Source: Steromphala cineraria (lineage: Eukaryota; Mollusca; Gastropoda; Trochida; Trochidae). Taken from it: DNA of 64,000 nt. Both the position numbers and the translations under genes were made by a program. The DNA lies in contig OU744730.1 of NCBI GenBank assembly GCA_916613615.1, positions 32,460,815 to 32,524,814 of the forward strand, given 5' to 3'. Position 1 is the stretch's first letter; each line of letters opens with the position of its first letter. The notes under the pieces were generated by a model. It searched no databases. It saw only the letters and a program-made list of their open reading frames with translations, and had not been told where the DNA came from. This document shows, piece after piece, positions 1-13,490 of the stretch.

Positions 1-2169
1 GTGACACCTGCTCAAGGCATTGAGAAATGGGCATCATGACAACTCAGATGAATTTGTTTATATTTTTAAGTCACTGTTACATGTTATACAAGGGGAAATG
101 GGTTACCTAAATGGAAATCTAGTGTTGCCAATTGCAGAGAAACTTATCAAGTATTTCTCAAAGGAATGCATAACATAAAAATCTATGCAAATCCAAAACT
201 CGTATGATTCAAAGTTGTTCACACTTAAATGATTACATGCAGTGTTTGCTTGAGACATACCACCTTTAACTGTATAACTAAAGATAATTTGTTTGGATTA
301 TAAACTTGTTTGTTTTGCAGATTAATCACTAAAGAGGAAAATAAAAACGAATAATACATTTTAAAAATAATCAACAGCATGCCTTTAAATCTTTATATGT
401 TGAGTTATTGTGCATATTATTCTCTGTTGCCAATTTACAGGAATGACATCTTGTTATCAAAGGCAAGTATATGAGATGTACCATTTAATGATTATACTCA
501 CGCCTATCTTTAAAGGTTTGTGATCTATATATATCTGATGACTATTTTGTAATATATTTATTTTTAGTTTATAGATTGCTAGCTAAGTCTTTTACAACAA
601 ATTGGTTTAAAGATTGTTAGCTTAGTCTTTTACAATATTATAGTTTAACATAATCAATAACATTATCAATAAAAGCATAGTGGCTTATTTACAATTCTCT
701 TTTGTTAAAGAAATAACACACTTTATCAGCAACAAAGAAAACAAATAAGAAAAAGGATAAAGGAAGAAATTGATTCAAAATGTAGATAAATGAGACTAAC
801 TGGAAAGGTTATACCCTTTTCTGGACATGTATGTCAGTTTGTATAAAATATTCAGACATCGTCACAAATGTATTCATTGAAGCATACAATGTTTGTTTAC
901 TTTGTATACACTTGATCGCACTGCAGACAAACATAAACAAAACCATTTCTCAGCTAAACACTGCATGACATACTGTGATGTGAAAAAGAAAGAGCACCAT
1001 TTGAGCATGAAATTATATCAAACAATTTTTTCGTTATCTGGTTAAAATCTTCTTGCTTGTATGATTGTGCAAATTAAATTTATAGGGATACTTCAATATG
1101 TGTTTGTAAGTATTGCTCATTAAAGTGATAGATATAGAATATATATATACAAGAGCATATTTAAGAAGGGTTATTAACACACTTTTGTAAACTCAATACA
1201 CATTTGCTTATATTTAAATTCAAATTCAACTTTCGAAAAGAAAAGAAAAATGAATAAACATCCTAAACTCTGGAATTCAAGATACTGATCAGTTGGCTTC
1301 TTTTAAATTTTGAAATTACTTGATTTTCATGAAAAAATTTTAAAAGCAAAAACTGGAATAATTTATCAAAATCAATCTTTATCAGCTAAAAAATTCAACA
1401 TTTAATTTCAAGGACTGAGCTAGACACAATTTTTTATCTTCGGAAAGATAAAGTAGCTAAAGTAAATATCATAATCAATTTTCTGCTTTGACAAAATTGG
1501 TGCAAAATTTGCAAGTCATTCTGCATAATAAAATGCATAAATGTCACAAAAACCATAAAACTTCACCCAAAGTGGCTCAAAAGATTACATGGTAATAACT
1601 CAACATGACATGCTTGTGTTGAACATTAATATCTTCCTTGACGTATATCATAATTGTTTTATAAGCTCATGGTGTTAACACTTTTAATGTGAACTTAAAT
1701 CATCCTGCACCTTAATTTATACCTTCTGTAAATTTAGTAGACAATTTTCAAAATATTTTTCTATAAATTGTTCATTTAAAATTGTTTTTTGATTATCATT
1801 TTAACAAACAAAACAACCTTAGGATAGATTTTCTTTCACTGTTGCCATAAACCATTATATTGTAAAATACTAAGCTAGCAGCCTTTAAACTAATATGTTG
1901 TAAAAATTTATTGGTTTTTTGTTGAATTTGAATTTTTGTTGAAAATTTACAAACTTATATTTTTGGGATGACTACTTCTTAAATTCATTTCATTCATCCA
2001 TATACACTGAGAAATAAAGTTCTTATTCCTTTTTCATTTTATAAGAACCAATGTAAAGATTCTCATGTTCTGCTCGACACCAATGGGAGCAATAACCCCC
2101 TTTTACCATTTTCAAATTGTCATACCTTTGACCCTAAGCCTTAAAAATGTCTCATAGTTGTTCTGAACT
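1..2169. other. Non-coding A+T-rich stretch
   Basis: I see no open frame with coding character, no RNA gene and no repeat structure beyond short A/T runs. Confidence 0.6.
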
Positions 2170-2630
2170 TTTGGATCAAGACCTAGATTTGCTGAACTCT
2201 AAATCTTTCATTGAATGCTGTCCTATTACAAAAGCCAACCAAATAAAATCTTTTCCTTTCTATTATAAGCCAACAACTTCCCAGTTGTCCAGCTTGACAC
2301 CCATGGATACAAAAAGAAGAAATTTTCTCATCCACCATATTGATATTTATAATAGCAAAACACACAATCTAATGATATACAGAAACTCCCTGAATCCTCT
2401 CTGATTTTGTGCTAATGACCTCCAAGAATGAATGCTGTCTTATTACAAAGCCATCTTATAACACCTTTTCTATTACAAGTCAACATCAGCATCAATTGTC
2501 CAGTCTGACACCGATGGACTCTAAAGAAGAAGTTTACTCATCCTCCCCAATGATATTCATAATAGCCAGACACACAATCTAATGATGTACAGAAACTCCC
2601 TGAATACAAATCCTCTTTGATTTTCTGCTA
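2170..2630. repeat. Tandem duplication, two units of about 217 bp
   Basis: GAATGCTGTC(C/T)TATTACAAA occurs at 2213 and 2430. Both units continue with CCAGT(T/C)TGACACC, GATATT(T/C)ATAATAG and CACACAATCTAATGAT, then ACAGAAACTCCCTGAAT. The 85-codon frame in copy 1 is not kept in copy 2, so it is not coding. Confidence 0.85.
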
Positions 2631-2641
2631 TAAAGAAATGA

Positions 2642-2722
2642 TGAGGACAGGTATTGAACTTGCAAGGATTCTGTCTTTCGAGATCGTCCTCGACAACCAC
2701 TTCAGTTGACTAGATGACCTCA
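2642..2722 (-). repeat. tRNA Ser/Leu-like SINE head on - strand
   Basis: On the minus strand an 81-nt segment runs from TGAGG to the complementary CCTCA. It has an AGTGGTTGTCGAGGACG region and a box B-like GCAAGTTCAATACC, with the extra length of a class II tRNA. Mismatches in the stems argue for a SINE head or tRNA pseudogene. The tandem repeat at 2170-2630 lies directly downstream on that strand. Confidence 0.45.
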
Positions 2723-5700
2723 GCAAGGGGTCAACGGCTTTACGGTTATCTGTGGACGAACCCCTTGAAACACAAAGTACCCGCACCCCTAACAAATAAG
2801 TAGGTAGACTACAACACAGTCCGCCAGAACATTTTTCGATATTTGGATGAAATCTCCAAGAGTCCTTGATATGACTTTCTTAAAAACACTAAGAATTTGT
2901 TAAGTGCTGATGGGCAGTCAATGAGTTATCTCATTTACAACATAAATTATAAAGATTTGAATACAAAATAATAATTGTCAATGTTGTCATCCTCCTCTAC
3001 ATTTCATGATTGACATGACAGAAACTTGAGCAAAAACGTAAAGGTTTCACTTTAGTTCAAAGCTACAAGTCTGATGCAGGCTCTCTCCATGACATGTATT
3101 TAATATTATGATTCAAGGGCACTTAATTCAGTTCACCTCACCTCAACTTCAAGCACCTTTAACAAACAATTTTGAAATGGAAACCAGAACATCTCAAGGT
3201 TCAACAAAAAAAGGAAAAATTATCATTAAAGAAAAATATTCCAAGATCTTTCCAATATCATAGAGATATCCTAGAGTGAAACTATTGTGAGAATGCAGAA
3301 AATATCCTTGCATCATGCTGACATATAGGGCTTCTTTCCAAGTTTTTTATCACAAACATCTCACACCCTCACCCAAAGATACCTCCGGGGTTGTCAGTGA
3401 GTGATCAGGTTTCTGATAGTGAAACATCAAATGAAGATGGTTTATATAATTTGTAAGTGATGAAAGGGCTGTCAAGCAAACTTTTCTCCTAGGAACATCG
3501 GATTGCTGTGAGTCACATTGATAATAGCTGTAGTATCAGGTGCTGTCAAGATGGCCGACTGACGGCTGCTTTTAGCTTTGTTCTTCTGCTTCAGTGTTCT
3601 TGCTTGAAAAATCACTAAACTTGCTTGAAAAATCACTGAGTTTGCTTGAAAAATTGCTTGATTTGCTTGGATGTTCAGTGAACTTGAATGAAGATCCTGA
3701 ATTTTTTCTTTATTTCCATTTCAAAAATGATTACATTTGATTTGGTTGGGTAAATGTCATAAAATATCTATGATTATGTGTTTGAAATGATAGTGAACCA
3801 AAATGTAAATCTGACATTTTTATCCTCAATTTGACTCCATACAGTAAACTTATTAGGAGATATAAATTAAGTTAACCCTAGAAGTCGGTAAAAAAAAAAT
3901 TATTCTGAAAAGCCAAAGTGAAAATCTTCCATTTTATCTTCCATTCTGTGTGAGGTGATTATAGTTCATACCACAACTAAAATCTTGGCTTGCAAAACCT
4001 CTCTGAAGATTGAAATCAATGATAATAATGATAATCCATGACTTGTAGTTCCCATGTCCATAACCATCCTTGTCGGGTTCAAGTGTATAGTTAGATCCTT
4101 ATGACACTGAGATAGGAGAGTACACACGCATAAAGTAAAGGATTTGTCAAACCGTCTAATACCATCTTAGCTCTGTAGAAAAAGACAGATGACAATGTCG
4201 GGAAGATTTGTCTGGACATTAGCTTGCCACATGAAGATGTATTTTCTATTCCTGGGTACTAAACCTTTTCCAGAAATGGTTTAAGATATCATTTTGGTCT
4301 GGATCTGTCTGACACCCTCGAGAAAATGAATATATTGTCTACAGCTTTTACAAAAGCTATGCATTAGATCTACAACAAGAGTTTGGGATATGTTGAAATT
4401 TTGAATAACCATTATTTTATTGACTCTGATAGTATCAATCATAATAATTCACATATTCCCATTTTAATGTTTGTATAATTTGAATGATGTTGCGCCATCC
4501 ACTACTTCCAAGTTAACTATAAACCTTGAAAGAAATCTTTGGATAAAATGGGGAATATTGATGTTGTTTTCTATGTCACTTTACAAACTTTTTATATACC
4601 CGTACCCTTTTTCTGTCTAGTTAGAACCAAACTCAATAAGTCTTTTAAATGAAAGGTCATTGTTTTGATAATTCACATCTATGCAAATGCATTTTATTCA
4701 AAGACGGGGAAATTTATTTTTTTTATTAACGTGCATCATGTTGTTCAAAGAGCTTTTAAAACATTCATAAATTTCTGATATGCAATAATATTCTCTGTAA
4801 AGAAACCTCATGCTTTCAAGATATATCATCAAACTTTGAAGGTTCCCCCCTTTATTGGCTAGACTACCACACCCACACTTGTCGCTATATTTGAAAAAAA
4901 TAAATACGCTCTTTGTACTTCTGTAGATATATCAGTTTTTTCTCATGCTTTCAAATGTTTGCTTTGGAAAATAATATTTCAGTTGATGAAAAAAGATTTA
5001 CACCTGGAGATTTGGGAGAGCTTACTTTGTAGGTGTGGTTTAAGCAGAATGATAAGGTGACATTTGTTAATTTTCAAGAGCTTTTAATTCAAACATTATT
5101 TGCTTTTTTACTATCAAACTCTTACACTATCAGTGGTTTCTTATTCCATATAGATAGATGACCATTGTGGGAAGGGAATTTATGTGTAGGTATTTCTTAA
5201 TGTCTCTTTACTCTTCATCTTCAATTAAATTGAATAGAAAAGCTTACAGTGCATCACCTTGTAGTACCCCAATTGAAAGATTGATAGGTTTAAGAATGCA
5301 GGTCTCTGTCTGAAATTGAGTTCATTATTTATTCTAAGTAGCAATTTTAAATTAAGGCTTAATAATTTTGTACAACTAAGTCTATTTGTCTAAAAAGTGA
5401 GAAATATATCTATCATAAAGTGAGCTTTCTATATGTGTGAACAAAACCAGTGAATATGAATAATCAGAATCATTTAATTATTGATATTTGAAATTCTTTA
5501 TCTTGAAATCCAAATTAATTCCAATACTGATGATATTAAAAAGACTAGTAATCAGTTCTCTTTAAAATAAAATTCATAGTTATCAATCCTCGAGAATCAA
5601 ACACAACAAACACATTCATTCTTGAAAAAAACCCTTTTTGTAAACACCACAGAATTCTAGCCAAACTTCAAAAAATGGAATGATGACAATCCGATGCATG

Positions 5701-7640
5701 TTCAGAATCAACTTGATAATTCATGCGCCCAACAAAATTCAATGACAAACATTCCTTGTCAATCTTCTCCATGTTGTCCATTGTTAATGACAAGGGGGTA
5801 CAATTATTGGTTCAGATTGTTCTCCTGCACGAGTCTAGTCATCCCGTGATCCTAATCCTGTCATTATCATCCTGGTGATTACCATGATTATCGTTATTAT
5901 CGTACTAACATTGAGCTCATGGCCAGAAACACTTGTCCAATAAACTCGGAAGTGAGTTCGCATGATGGCTACCAATTTTGTCCACTTTGCATGAAATTAC
6001 AAATTATTCACGTGTTTACTTTACCCAGCATGCAATATGAGTGTGCATGTCAAGAATGAAAAGTCGGAGGTCGCTGAAATCAAATACGGACAATTAACTG
6101 CTGTTCTCAACTCAGATTATTTAGTGTTAATTCGAGTCCAGTTTAAAGAAATTTGATATGATTGTCAATTATTTACTAAGTTAAGTATATGTGACATGCT
6201 TTGTAAATGTATTGGATGTGGTCAATATAGCTGCTGGAAACTATCACGTCAGATCATATTAATCATAAGGTGACATGATCAGTCATATACCTTATTATTA
6301 ACTGACATGCTGCATAAAATATGTTCTTTTTTAATTATATGCTATGCAAATTTCATTTCCTGGAACCATGCTTTTTGAACTGTAAATGATCTTTAATGAG
6401 TTTTAGCTATGAACATTTTCATAAACTTGATAACATTTACAAACTTTTATGTCTATATATATAATTATGAACACAACTTTGCATGCATATCATGTAATTT
6501 ATTGTCCAATAGAGAGATTAAAGGATGTTGAGGCAACATCATCAGGCTAATACCTTATTATCATCAATAAGAAATCTTAAACATTTACAAACAGTTTTTC
6601 TTCTAATCAACTCATGTAACTACTTTTGCATGTCCAGTTGAGAAGATAAAAGGTTGTTGGAAGCAAATACCTAACCCTATTCACCTTTCCAAATTGGCGT
6701 CTGCTCTCAATGAGTTTTGTATTTCATTGAGCAGAAGATGTTACTGGATACCTATAGATAGGTCTTGTGTCTAGACTTTGGTCATTTATACCTATCTTTA
6801 TAGGTCTAGGGTTTATTTAGTGGCCAGTAAGTATGTCCACAGGAAATTGATTTATTATTTTATGTAAGTTGATAAACTCAATGTTAATCAATATGCCTTG
6901 GTCTAGTAAGGTATATATCAATGTTTACAGACCTTTGTGTTGGCCAATAGAAGAAATACACACCAGATAAAAGGGGGGAATAGTTTTCAAATACCAAAAT
7001 TTCCAGATAAAAAGTTCTTTATTAATTTCTCAAATTTGAGAAATGGTGGTTTAACACTTCATCATTTTGTCTTAGACAAAACATATTGATTTTAGGCCAT
7101 AATGATAATTCATCATCGTCTATTTGTCTATTTTAACCTTTTAGTTAATTTTGCCATCATAAAATTGTTAGTATCAATTGATACGTCAGAAAGACAATAT
7201 TTTATCTGTAAATGATTTCTTTTGATTCTAGTTTATTACTTCCTTGACAGTTTGAGAGATAAAATGGATATGATATCGACGATATAATACAAAAGGCATG
7301 CATTTCATACCACACCTGTAAGATGACATAAAAAGATGGTATTCGGAAAAAGGGAAGATTGTTATTCACCATTAGAATCCTTTACAGGAATTTTGTCATA
7401 ATGTATAAAAATACAATCTCACTCTGTTGCTTGAAATATTATATCCATATTGACCATTTTGTGGTCATAAAAGTAATAACATGATTTATCATTTCATCTT
7501 TCATCAATATTCACATAACATTCTCAAGCAATAATTCACGATCATAAAAGTATCTAATTCGCAAACATAAAACAAGGTTTAACCTTATCACAACATCGCT
7601 TAGTCATCGTCCCTAAATGCCATTGTATTACGATTGACCC
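2723..7640. other. Non-coding stretch
   Basis: Apart from the 21-bp minisatellite at 3600 there is no recognisable feature. Frames are closed at short intervals on both strands. Confidence 0.55.
3600..3672. repeat. 21-bp minisatellite, about 3.5 units
   Basis: TTGCTTGAAAAATCACT and variants repeat every 21 nt. The unit is a multiple of three but no supported gene contains it. Confidence 0.85.
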
Positions 7641-8040
7641 ATGTCTTATAAAAGTCAGCAGTTAATTTGACGCTGTGCCAAAACTAATATTGCTTTGATA
7701 ACACTTAATCTTCTGTAAATAATCCCGATCGAGAGGGGATAATTGTTTAAACGACAGTTAAGGATAATACCATTATTTCACAGGATTAAGTGACCATGTC
7801 TTTCACTCAGTCATATCTACAATTCAGGATTGCTAAGTTCGAAAACGAAGATTGCGAGAAGGTAGGGTTTTCCAAACAACTACTTGAGATTATTGAAGGC
7901 ACCCGTAAACCCAGCAATTATATTTCTTATCAGACTTCACGTGGTGAGATTAACAAACAAAGAGAACGATTTTCATGGTCTTTGTTGAACGAGGTAATTG
8001 AGATCGGTTTCTCGCATAACTTGACTTATGATTGATAAAT
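7640..8040. other. Unique CpG-bearing segment with an 81-codon frame
   Basis: CpG dinucleotides (CATCGTCC, CCCGATCGAGAGGGG, TTCGAAAACGAAG, ATCGGTTTCTCGC) are denser than in the flanks. A GTG/ATG-started frame of 81 codons (7790-8035, +) has no recognised domain and no matching splice context. It could be a conserved regulatory element, an unrecognised exon or chance. Confidence 0.3.
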
Positions 8041-9346
8041 ATCACCTTTGCTGCGATACAGGTTCACATGGTGTTAGAAGTAAAGCCCTCTGTATATTTC
8101 GTTGATTGATAGTCTTTTACTTCGGGATTATCTTAATCCATGCATGCTTATCTATGTCCTCATCTGAACTTTGTCCTTTAAGGCTGACCTGGAATTTAAT
8201 TTCAGATATAAGAAACTATCATAGATACTCTTAATTACATAGGTAATATTTTTGTGAAAAAATTAGTTAAATTTGTTTGATATAGGCAAATTTGATCAAT
8301 AACTAATTAAGAAAGCAATCATTATAGACATGTTTGATAAATGCAAAATTGAATGCATCAGCATCACTAATAAAGGTAATGAGTGATTTTTAAAATTTCC
8401 ATATTTAAAAGGGAAGGTGTGACTGAATATACTTACTAATAATAGGTTTTCAAATATCACATAATCTGTGACAAATCCTGTCTGAAGTGGAATCTAACAT
8501 TACCCTTAGATTTCATAATTCCATGATTTTTATCTTGGCTTATGCTTCTCTTTAAGCTTTTTAAGCTTAAAGGTATTTCTAGTTCTGTCTGTTTTCCATA
8601 AGCTTGCTGTTGTCTTGTCAGTTTTGTCTCAATATAGGTTGTAAAGATAATAGCATTCATAGATTTCTAAAAAAATATGAGCCTTATAAGCTATAATGCT
8701 TAATGTCTTTACAAATCTAAATCTTAAATTAACATCCGTCAAAACTGCTACATTTTCTGTAACAAGATTGTAACATATTTTGTCTTTATTTGATTAAATA
8801 ATGAAACTATTTTTTGATGAAGACCCTTTGAAAGTTCCTCAATTTCATTCTATATAACGCTATGTCAATGTTTTACAGTCTTTTAAAAAACGACCTTATC
8901 TTTATGAGAGTTGTATATGTTAGCCATTATTATGAAACCTTTTCTTTCTATTGCTTGAGCATCAAATTTCTTAAGTTTTCTTTTGGCATCATTATTTCTT
9001 GAAGCTAGTATTTACGTTATCAATCCATAAGATCAAATTCCAGGACCATTAATCTCCTCAAATATCCTATATCAAATACCAAGAACAATCCTTTTAGAAA
9101 TTAGTCTCCGTATCTTATTACAAACTCTTCCAAATCTTGAACATCTATTTACATTGATAATCCATTTCATTGAAACTTGAAGATGAAGCAACATGAAAAT
9201 AATGACAAAAAAGGATCTACTCAAGTTTCCTCAAATAGTTGTTAGACCTCCAGTAAGCAGCAGAAAAAAGGAATATCATTATGATAATAATGTTAACTCT
9301 TTATTGTTCCTCAATACAAGGTACATCAGAAGTTCACTTTGTGTCT
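8041..9346. other. Non-coding stretch
   Basis: Nothing supportable except the small hairpin at 8550. The 67-codon minus-strand frame has no coding features. Confidence 0.55.
8550..8572. other. Short perfect hairpin
   Basis: CTTTAAGCTT-TTT-AAGCTTAAAG, 10-bp arms with a 3-nt loop. Isolated, with no adjoining gene, and possibly a chance event in A+T-rich DNA. Confidence 0.5.
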
Positions 9347-9525
9347 AAGCACCCGGCAGCCAGCGCAGCGCCAGTTCAAGTGTTGTTCTGTCTTTACAAT
9401 GCTGAGTGTCAAGCAAGACAGCAACAACTCCTATACCTTTTAACGTCCTTTGGTATGTCGCAACCAGAAATCAAACCCCGGTTTTCTGATAATGAGCAGA
9501 CACTCTACCAGCTGAACTACAACCC
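9347..9525 (-). mobile_element. tRNA-derived SINE, copy on - strand
   Basis: On the minus strand the head reads GGGTTGTAGTTCAGCTGG, TAGAGTGTCTGCTC, then a box B-like GGGGTTTGATTTC. The body has GACGTTAAAAGGTATAGGAG, CTTGAACTGGCGCTGCGC and TGGCTGCCGGGTGC. The same order and words are found at 52192-52360. Head and body have diverged, so the copy looks old. Confidence 0.78.
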
Positions 9526-12500
9526 TGATATAAATATATAGTTTTTTAGTGTTAAAAGTGGGGTATAGTTATAACAAGAAGCTGGATTTTCTAAGCTCTA
9601 TCAGATTTACGAAAGTGTATGGCATAACCAGGAATTTTGAAAGAGGGACATGTACCTGTTGAAAGGTTCGGGAGAGTGCGCTCTGTGTCATTCAAGTTTG
9701 TACCCTCTCAACATATTCAGAAATACATTTATTTGATGAGTTTTTTAGCTCAGCAGGTTGTATTGCAGAACTTTGATCCTTTGATGGTTTCTACGTAATG
9801 ATTATTCATCTTCAATCGTCATCTTCTTGTCATTTTGCTTTTTCCGATTGAGTTGACATTTCTTTGAAAGCTTGATCATCCTTGGTTTTACATTCATGAG
9901 TTGTTTCTTAAGTATCATTCAAAGGATTCAAAAGACATTACTTTTATTTTTTTCATTACTTTTATTTTCTCTAGTGGTTGTTGATGTACTAATTGAACTT
10001 TTGCATTTAGGAAAATTTTGACCAGTGATTTGTTTACCTGTATTGCAAATCTCTTATCACCATTGTATTTGTGATTTTTCCCCATGGTGATAGTTGTACA
10101 GATCTTCACTCATTTTGTTTATCATATTTTGTAGTATGTTCATAATAATTTTCAACACTCAGGTTACAAAGACCTATTGTGTATTGAGTTGATTTACAAT
10201 GTTAATTTAAACTTTTTTTTTGTCACGTTTATCCATCTCTTATCGGTTTCAGTTTTACAAATTTAAGATAGGTTATATTTGATATGTACATATTTCCATA
10301 AGAAAGTCAATCACATCCAAAACCTTTTTTTTTAACTTATTCTAAAAATTTATCAGCTTAATTCCTTATTGTCATAAATTCTTTTTTCATGACATTTCAA
10401 AGGTTATGATCTTATATCTTTCTAAGCGACATCAGATGATACTTCAATGAAAGCCTCGTAACGTGACGGAAATCCTCTTTGCATTGTCACTTTCTTTGTC
10501 CAGCCTTAACCTTGGCCTGTCCAGCAACCCAAAACAAACATTTCCACCTTCGAATGTGACACCTCTAGACCAAATCCGTGCTCTCAACTGATCCCCGATC
10601 GAAAAGACTTGTGAATAGTGTCTTATCCGATGTTATTTGTCACTTTAGATCATGTCTACAAGCTGATTTTGTTTGTTTCTCCTTGTCAATGGTGACCGTC
10701 TGCTCTGGCGACCATTTTGAAACTGATAAAGTTTATTAAACTCTGAGTTTCTTTGGACTTTCTGGGTTTGCGTGATTTTATAGTTTTATCAATTTTTCTT
10801 TTTGACCCTCTCACTCCTAAAAAGCAACAACAATTAGTTTTTTTTGTGCCTGATTTCCAGGTGGTTGAGTGAGTGAGTGATTTGGGGTTTAAAATGTCGT
10901 CAGCAATATTTCTGCTATTTAACATGTACCAGCAGGTTGAAAGGATTGAGTAATTCTTTCTGCCTAATTTCATTTTGTTAAATTCTGAAAAGAAGAATTG
11001 ATGCAATTTTGCTTTGTTGTTACTATTCAAGCCTGGTCCAACCAAAAGGCCATTCATGCTATAGTTTAATACTTTAAAAATATTTGGAGAAATCATTCAT
11101 TGTAAAAAGAATGGCCGAATCATCCAACTTGAATAATATCTGTACAAAATTAATGAACCATTTCAATTTTGAAGTCAAACATTATTTCAGCCTCACTTCA
11201 CAGATACTTCAGTTTGATTTGTAGCCAATCAAATCAATTCAAAACTCTTTCAAAGCTTAATTGTCCAATAATAAAGACCTAAATATTTTTCAAAGAGACG
11301 AAGTGGTACTAATTCATTTAAATGCAAGTACTCTTTTAAAAAATTAAGAAAAAAATTGCATTGAAACTAAAATTGAATCTAATGAAGCATTATCTATTCA
11401 ATTCATTCAAAGCAATTAAGCTCAACTCAAAATGTTTTTAACTCCCAAATCATCAAACAATCAAAAACATTTGACAGTTGTGAAGCGTAAACATCGATAT
11501 TGGTACAAGTTGGTGCCGATAGCATCGAGCTCAATTAACCAATGGCAGGGCAGGATCAATCAATATGATGTCCGAAGATATCGGCAACAGACGATTGGGA
11601 TTTTCGGAAGCAGCGTGTAATTTGTGAAGGACTTTAACCGCTCACTTCAGTATAGAATCACAGCTTATTGGGCACATGCTGAAAGTCTTGGTGGGTTGAT
11701 AGATGGATTTCCGAGATGGACACTGTCTTCCGTGGTTGAGAGATGGATTTTGTGGATGGGCACTGTCATCAACTGAGTTATAACATCGTCGATCAGATTA
11801 ACAAGTTGTTGGACACGTGTCTGGTTGTTTTTCTGTTGTTCCAAAAGGCTTTTGCGCTTCATTGGTCCTTTGAGGGAAGGAAAACAAGTTTTTAGTAATT
11901 GGATGCAAGAACTTGATTGTGGAATGGGTCTGAAATTTGAATTTTTTCATTGAAATGAAGTGAGTACAGTTTTGTTCTTAGACTGAGGAAAACTTGGAAA
12001 GTATTTGAGATATGCAAATTAATTTGGTGACAGGATTATGCATATCAATTTGATGGAGACATGATAAGGTAAGTTATATAGATGTAGTTGCTCGTCTTAA
12101 GAATTTATTTTGTGGATGGTTGAAATTTTATATATAATGTATGATTTGCAAACTGAATTTGACATCACTTATTGAGAATATTTTTTTCTGTAATCTCCAT
12201 TTATGACTTGTTGAGAACTGAAAATGAATAAGCTTGCTTTTTGTAGATGACAATTTTGGTATTGATAGAACAAAATATCATACTTGACACTTTTTACGAA
12301 ATCTCAGGTTAAGATTCCATCTTTTGAGCAATGCAATCTATTGATTTTGGATATCTTCAATAACATGCGATCTGGGTTATTTTGATTTGTAATGATTGAG
12401 TAACTAGGTCATTCCCAATCACAGACTGCAAACTGTGACTTGCAACATTTGTAATGAAAGACCTCACCATGTAACATTGGAGTCTGCACGATCCCTCTAA

Positions 12501-12954
12501 GAATAATTACATTTCAATGAAAATGGGTTTTGAAGGAAATTAATTTACTCTCCAAGTCTTTAAGTAAACAAACAGAACTTTTGATTAAATCTTTGACCTT
12601 TAATGTTCAATTCTTTTGACGTCTTGAGCAATAATCAAAATCACATATATATTTTTTTTAAACTTTAAAAAAAATAGACATTTATATTTCTGTAAATAGT
12701 AAGAAAAAATCATAGGTTCCTTTGATTTTTATTCATGGAATCTTTATAGCACCATCATTGATGATAAATAAAAAGAATATAGACTAGGTTTTTTTCCAAA
12801 GATCATTAATATTTCAATTATGTATCAAATAAGAATAATTCATAATGTTAGCATCACAAGTTAAAGATTAGGCATTTATCTAGAAGTGGCAAGTGTATAC
12901 TTCATATAACACATCAGGGTTGAATTGAATAAATTATTAGAGGGCTGACTTAAA
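9526..12954. other. Non-coding stretch with one long chance frame
   Basis: The 136-codon minus frame at 10686-11096 is rich in Asn, Lys and Ser with no domain; I treat it as chance. The 11470-11620 stretch is richer in CpG (AAGCGTAAACATCG, GATAGCATCGAGC, AGATATCGGCAACAG) and unique. Confidence 0.5.
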
Positions 12955-13490
12955 AATTTACTGAGGTTTTGTAGAAGGCGCAACAGGGGCAGGCAAAAAA
13001 AAGGTTCGGGGCTGTTCTGCTATTGCATTGTCCCACAAACACTAAAGACATTTTCATTTCCAAGGCAGAACATTGTCCATGAAATCAAAATAACTTATGG
13101 TACTGTGATTTATATTCAACAAATTTTAAGAATTTGTTGGTGTAAGAATCTCCATTTTCTATGAAATCTCATTTTATCAAAAATGATAAAGAGTCTATTT
13201 TTCTATTTTGGTTCTTTTTTTAAACCATGTTGTCATATGATCCATGAAAAAAGTTTCCTGGCTGCTCTGCTTTTGCAGTGTCCCACAAACACTAAAGACA
13301 TTTTCATATCCGAGACAGAACATTATTGTCCATGAAATCAAAATACCTCATTTTAGTCAAATATTCAACAAATTTCAAGAATTTGTTGTAAGAATCTCCA
13401 TTTTCTCATTTTATCAAAATTTTTATTCTGAGTATTATTCTGTATGGTTCTTATTTCATAAACCATGTTGTCATATGATCCATGATCTCC
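12955..13490 (+). repeat. Tandem duplication of about 240 bp with a conserved hairpin
   Basis: Copy 1 (13009-13246) and copy 2 (13258-13485) share GTCCCACAAACACTAAAGAC, TCCATGAAATCAAAATA, AAGAATCTCCATTTTCT and CCATGTTGTCATATGATCC. Both keep the hairpin CAACAAATT...AATTTGTTG. The leader TGTAGAAGGCGCAACAGGGG occurs only before copy 1 and again at 60130, so this is an interspersed family. Confidence 0.85.

Noticed and set aside
10686..11096. 136-codon open frame on the minus strand
   Set aside because: No recognisable domain, and composition is like the A+T-rich surroundings. Frames this long are expected occasionally by chance in 64 kb of such DNA.
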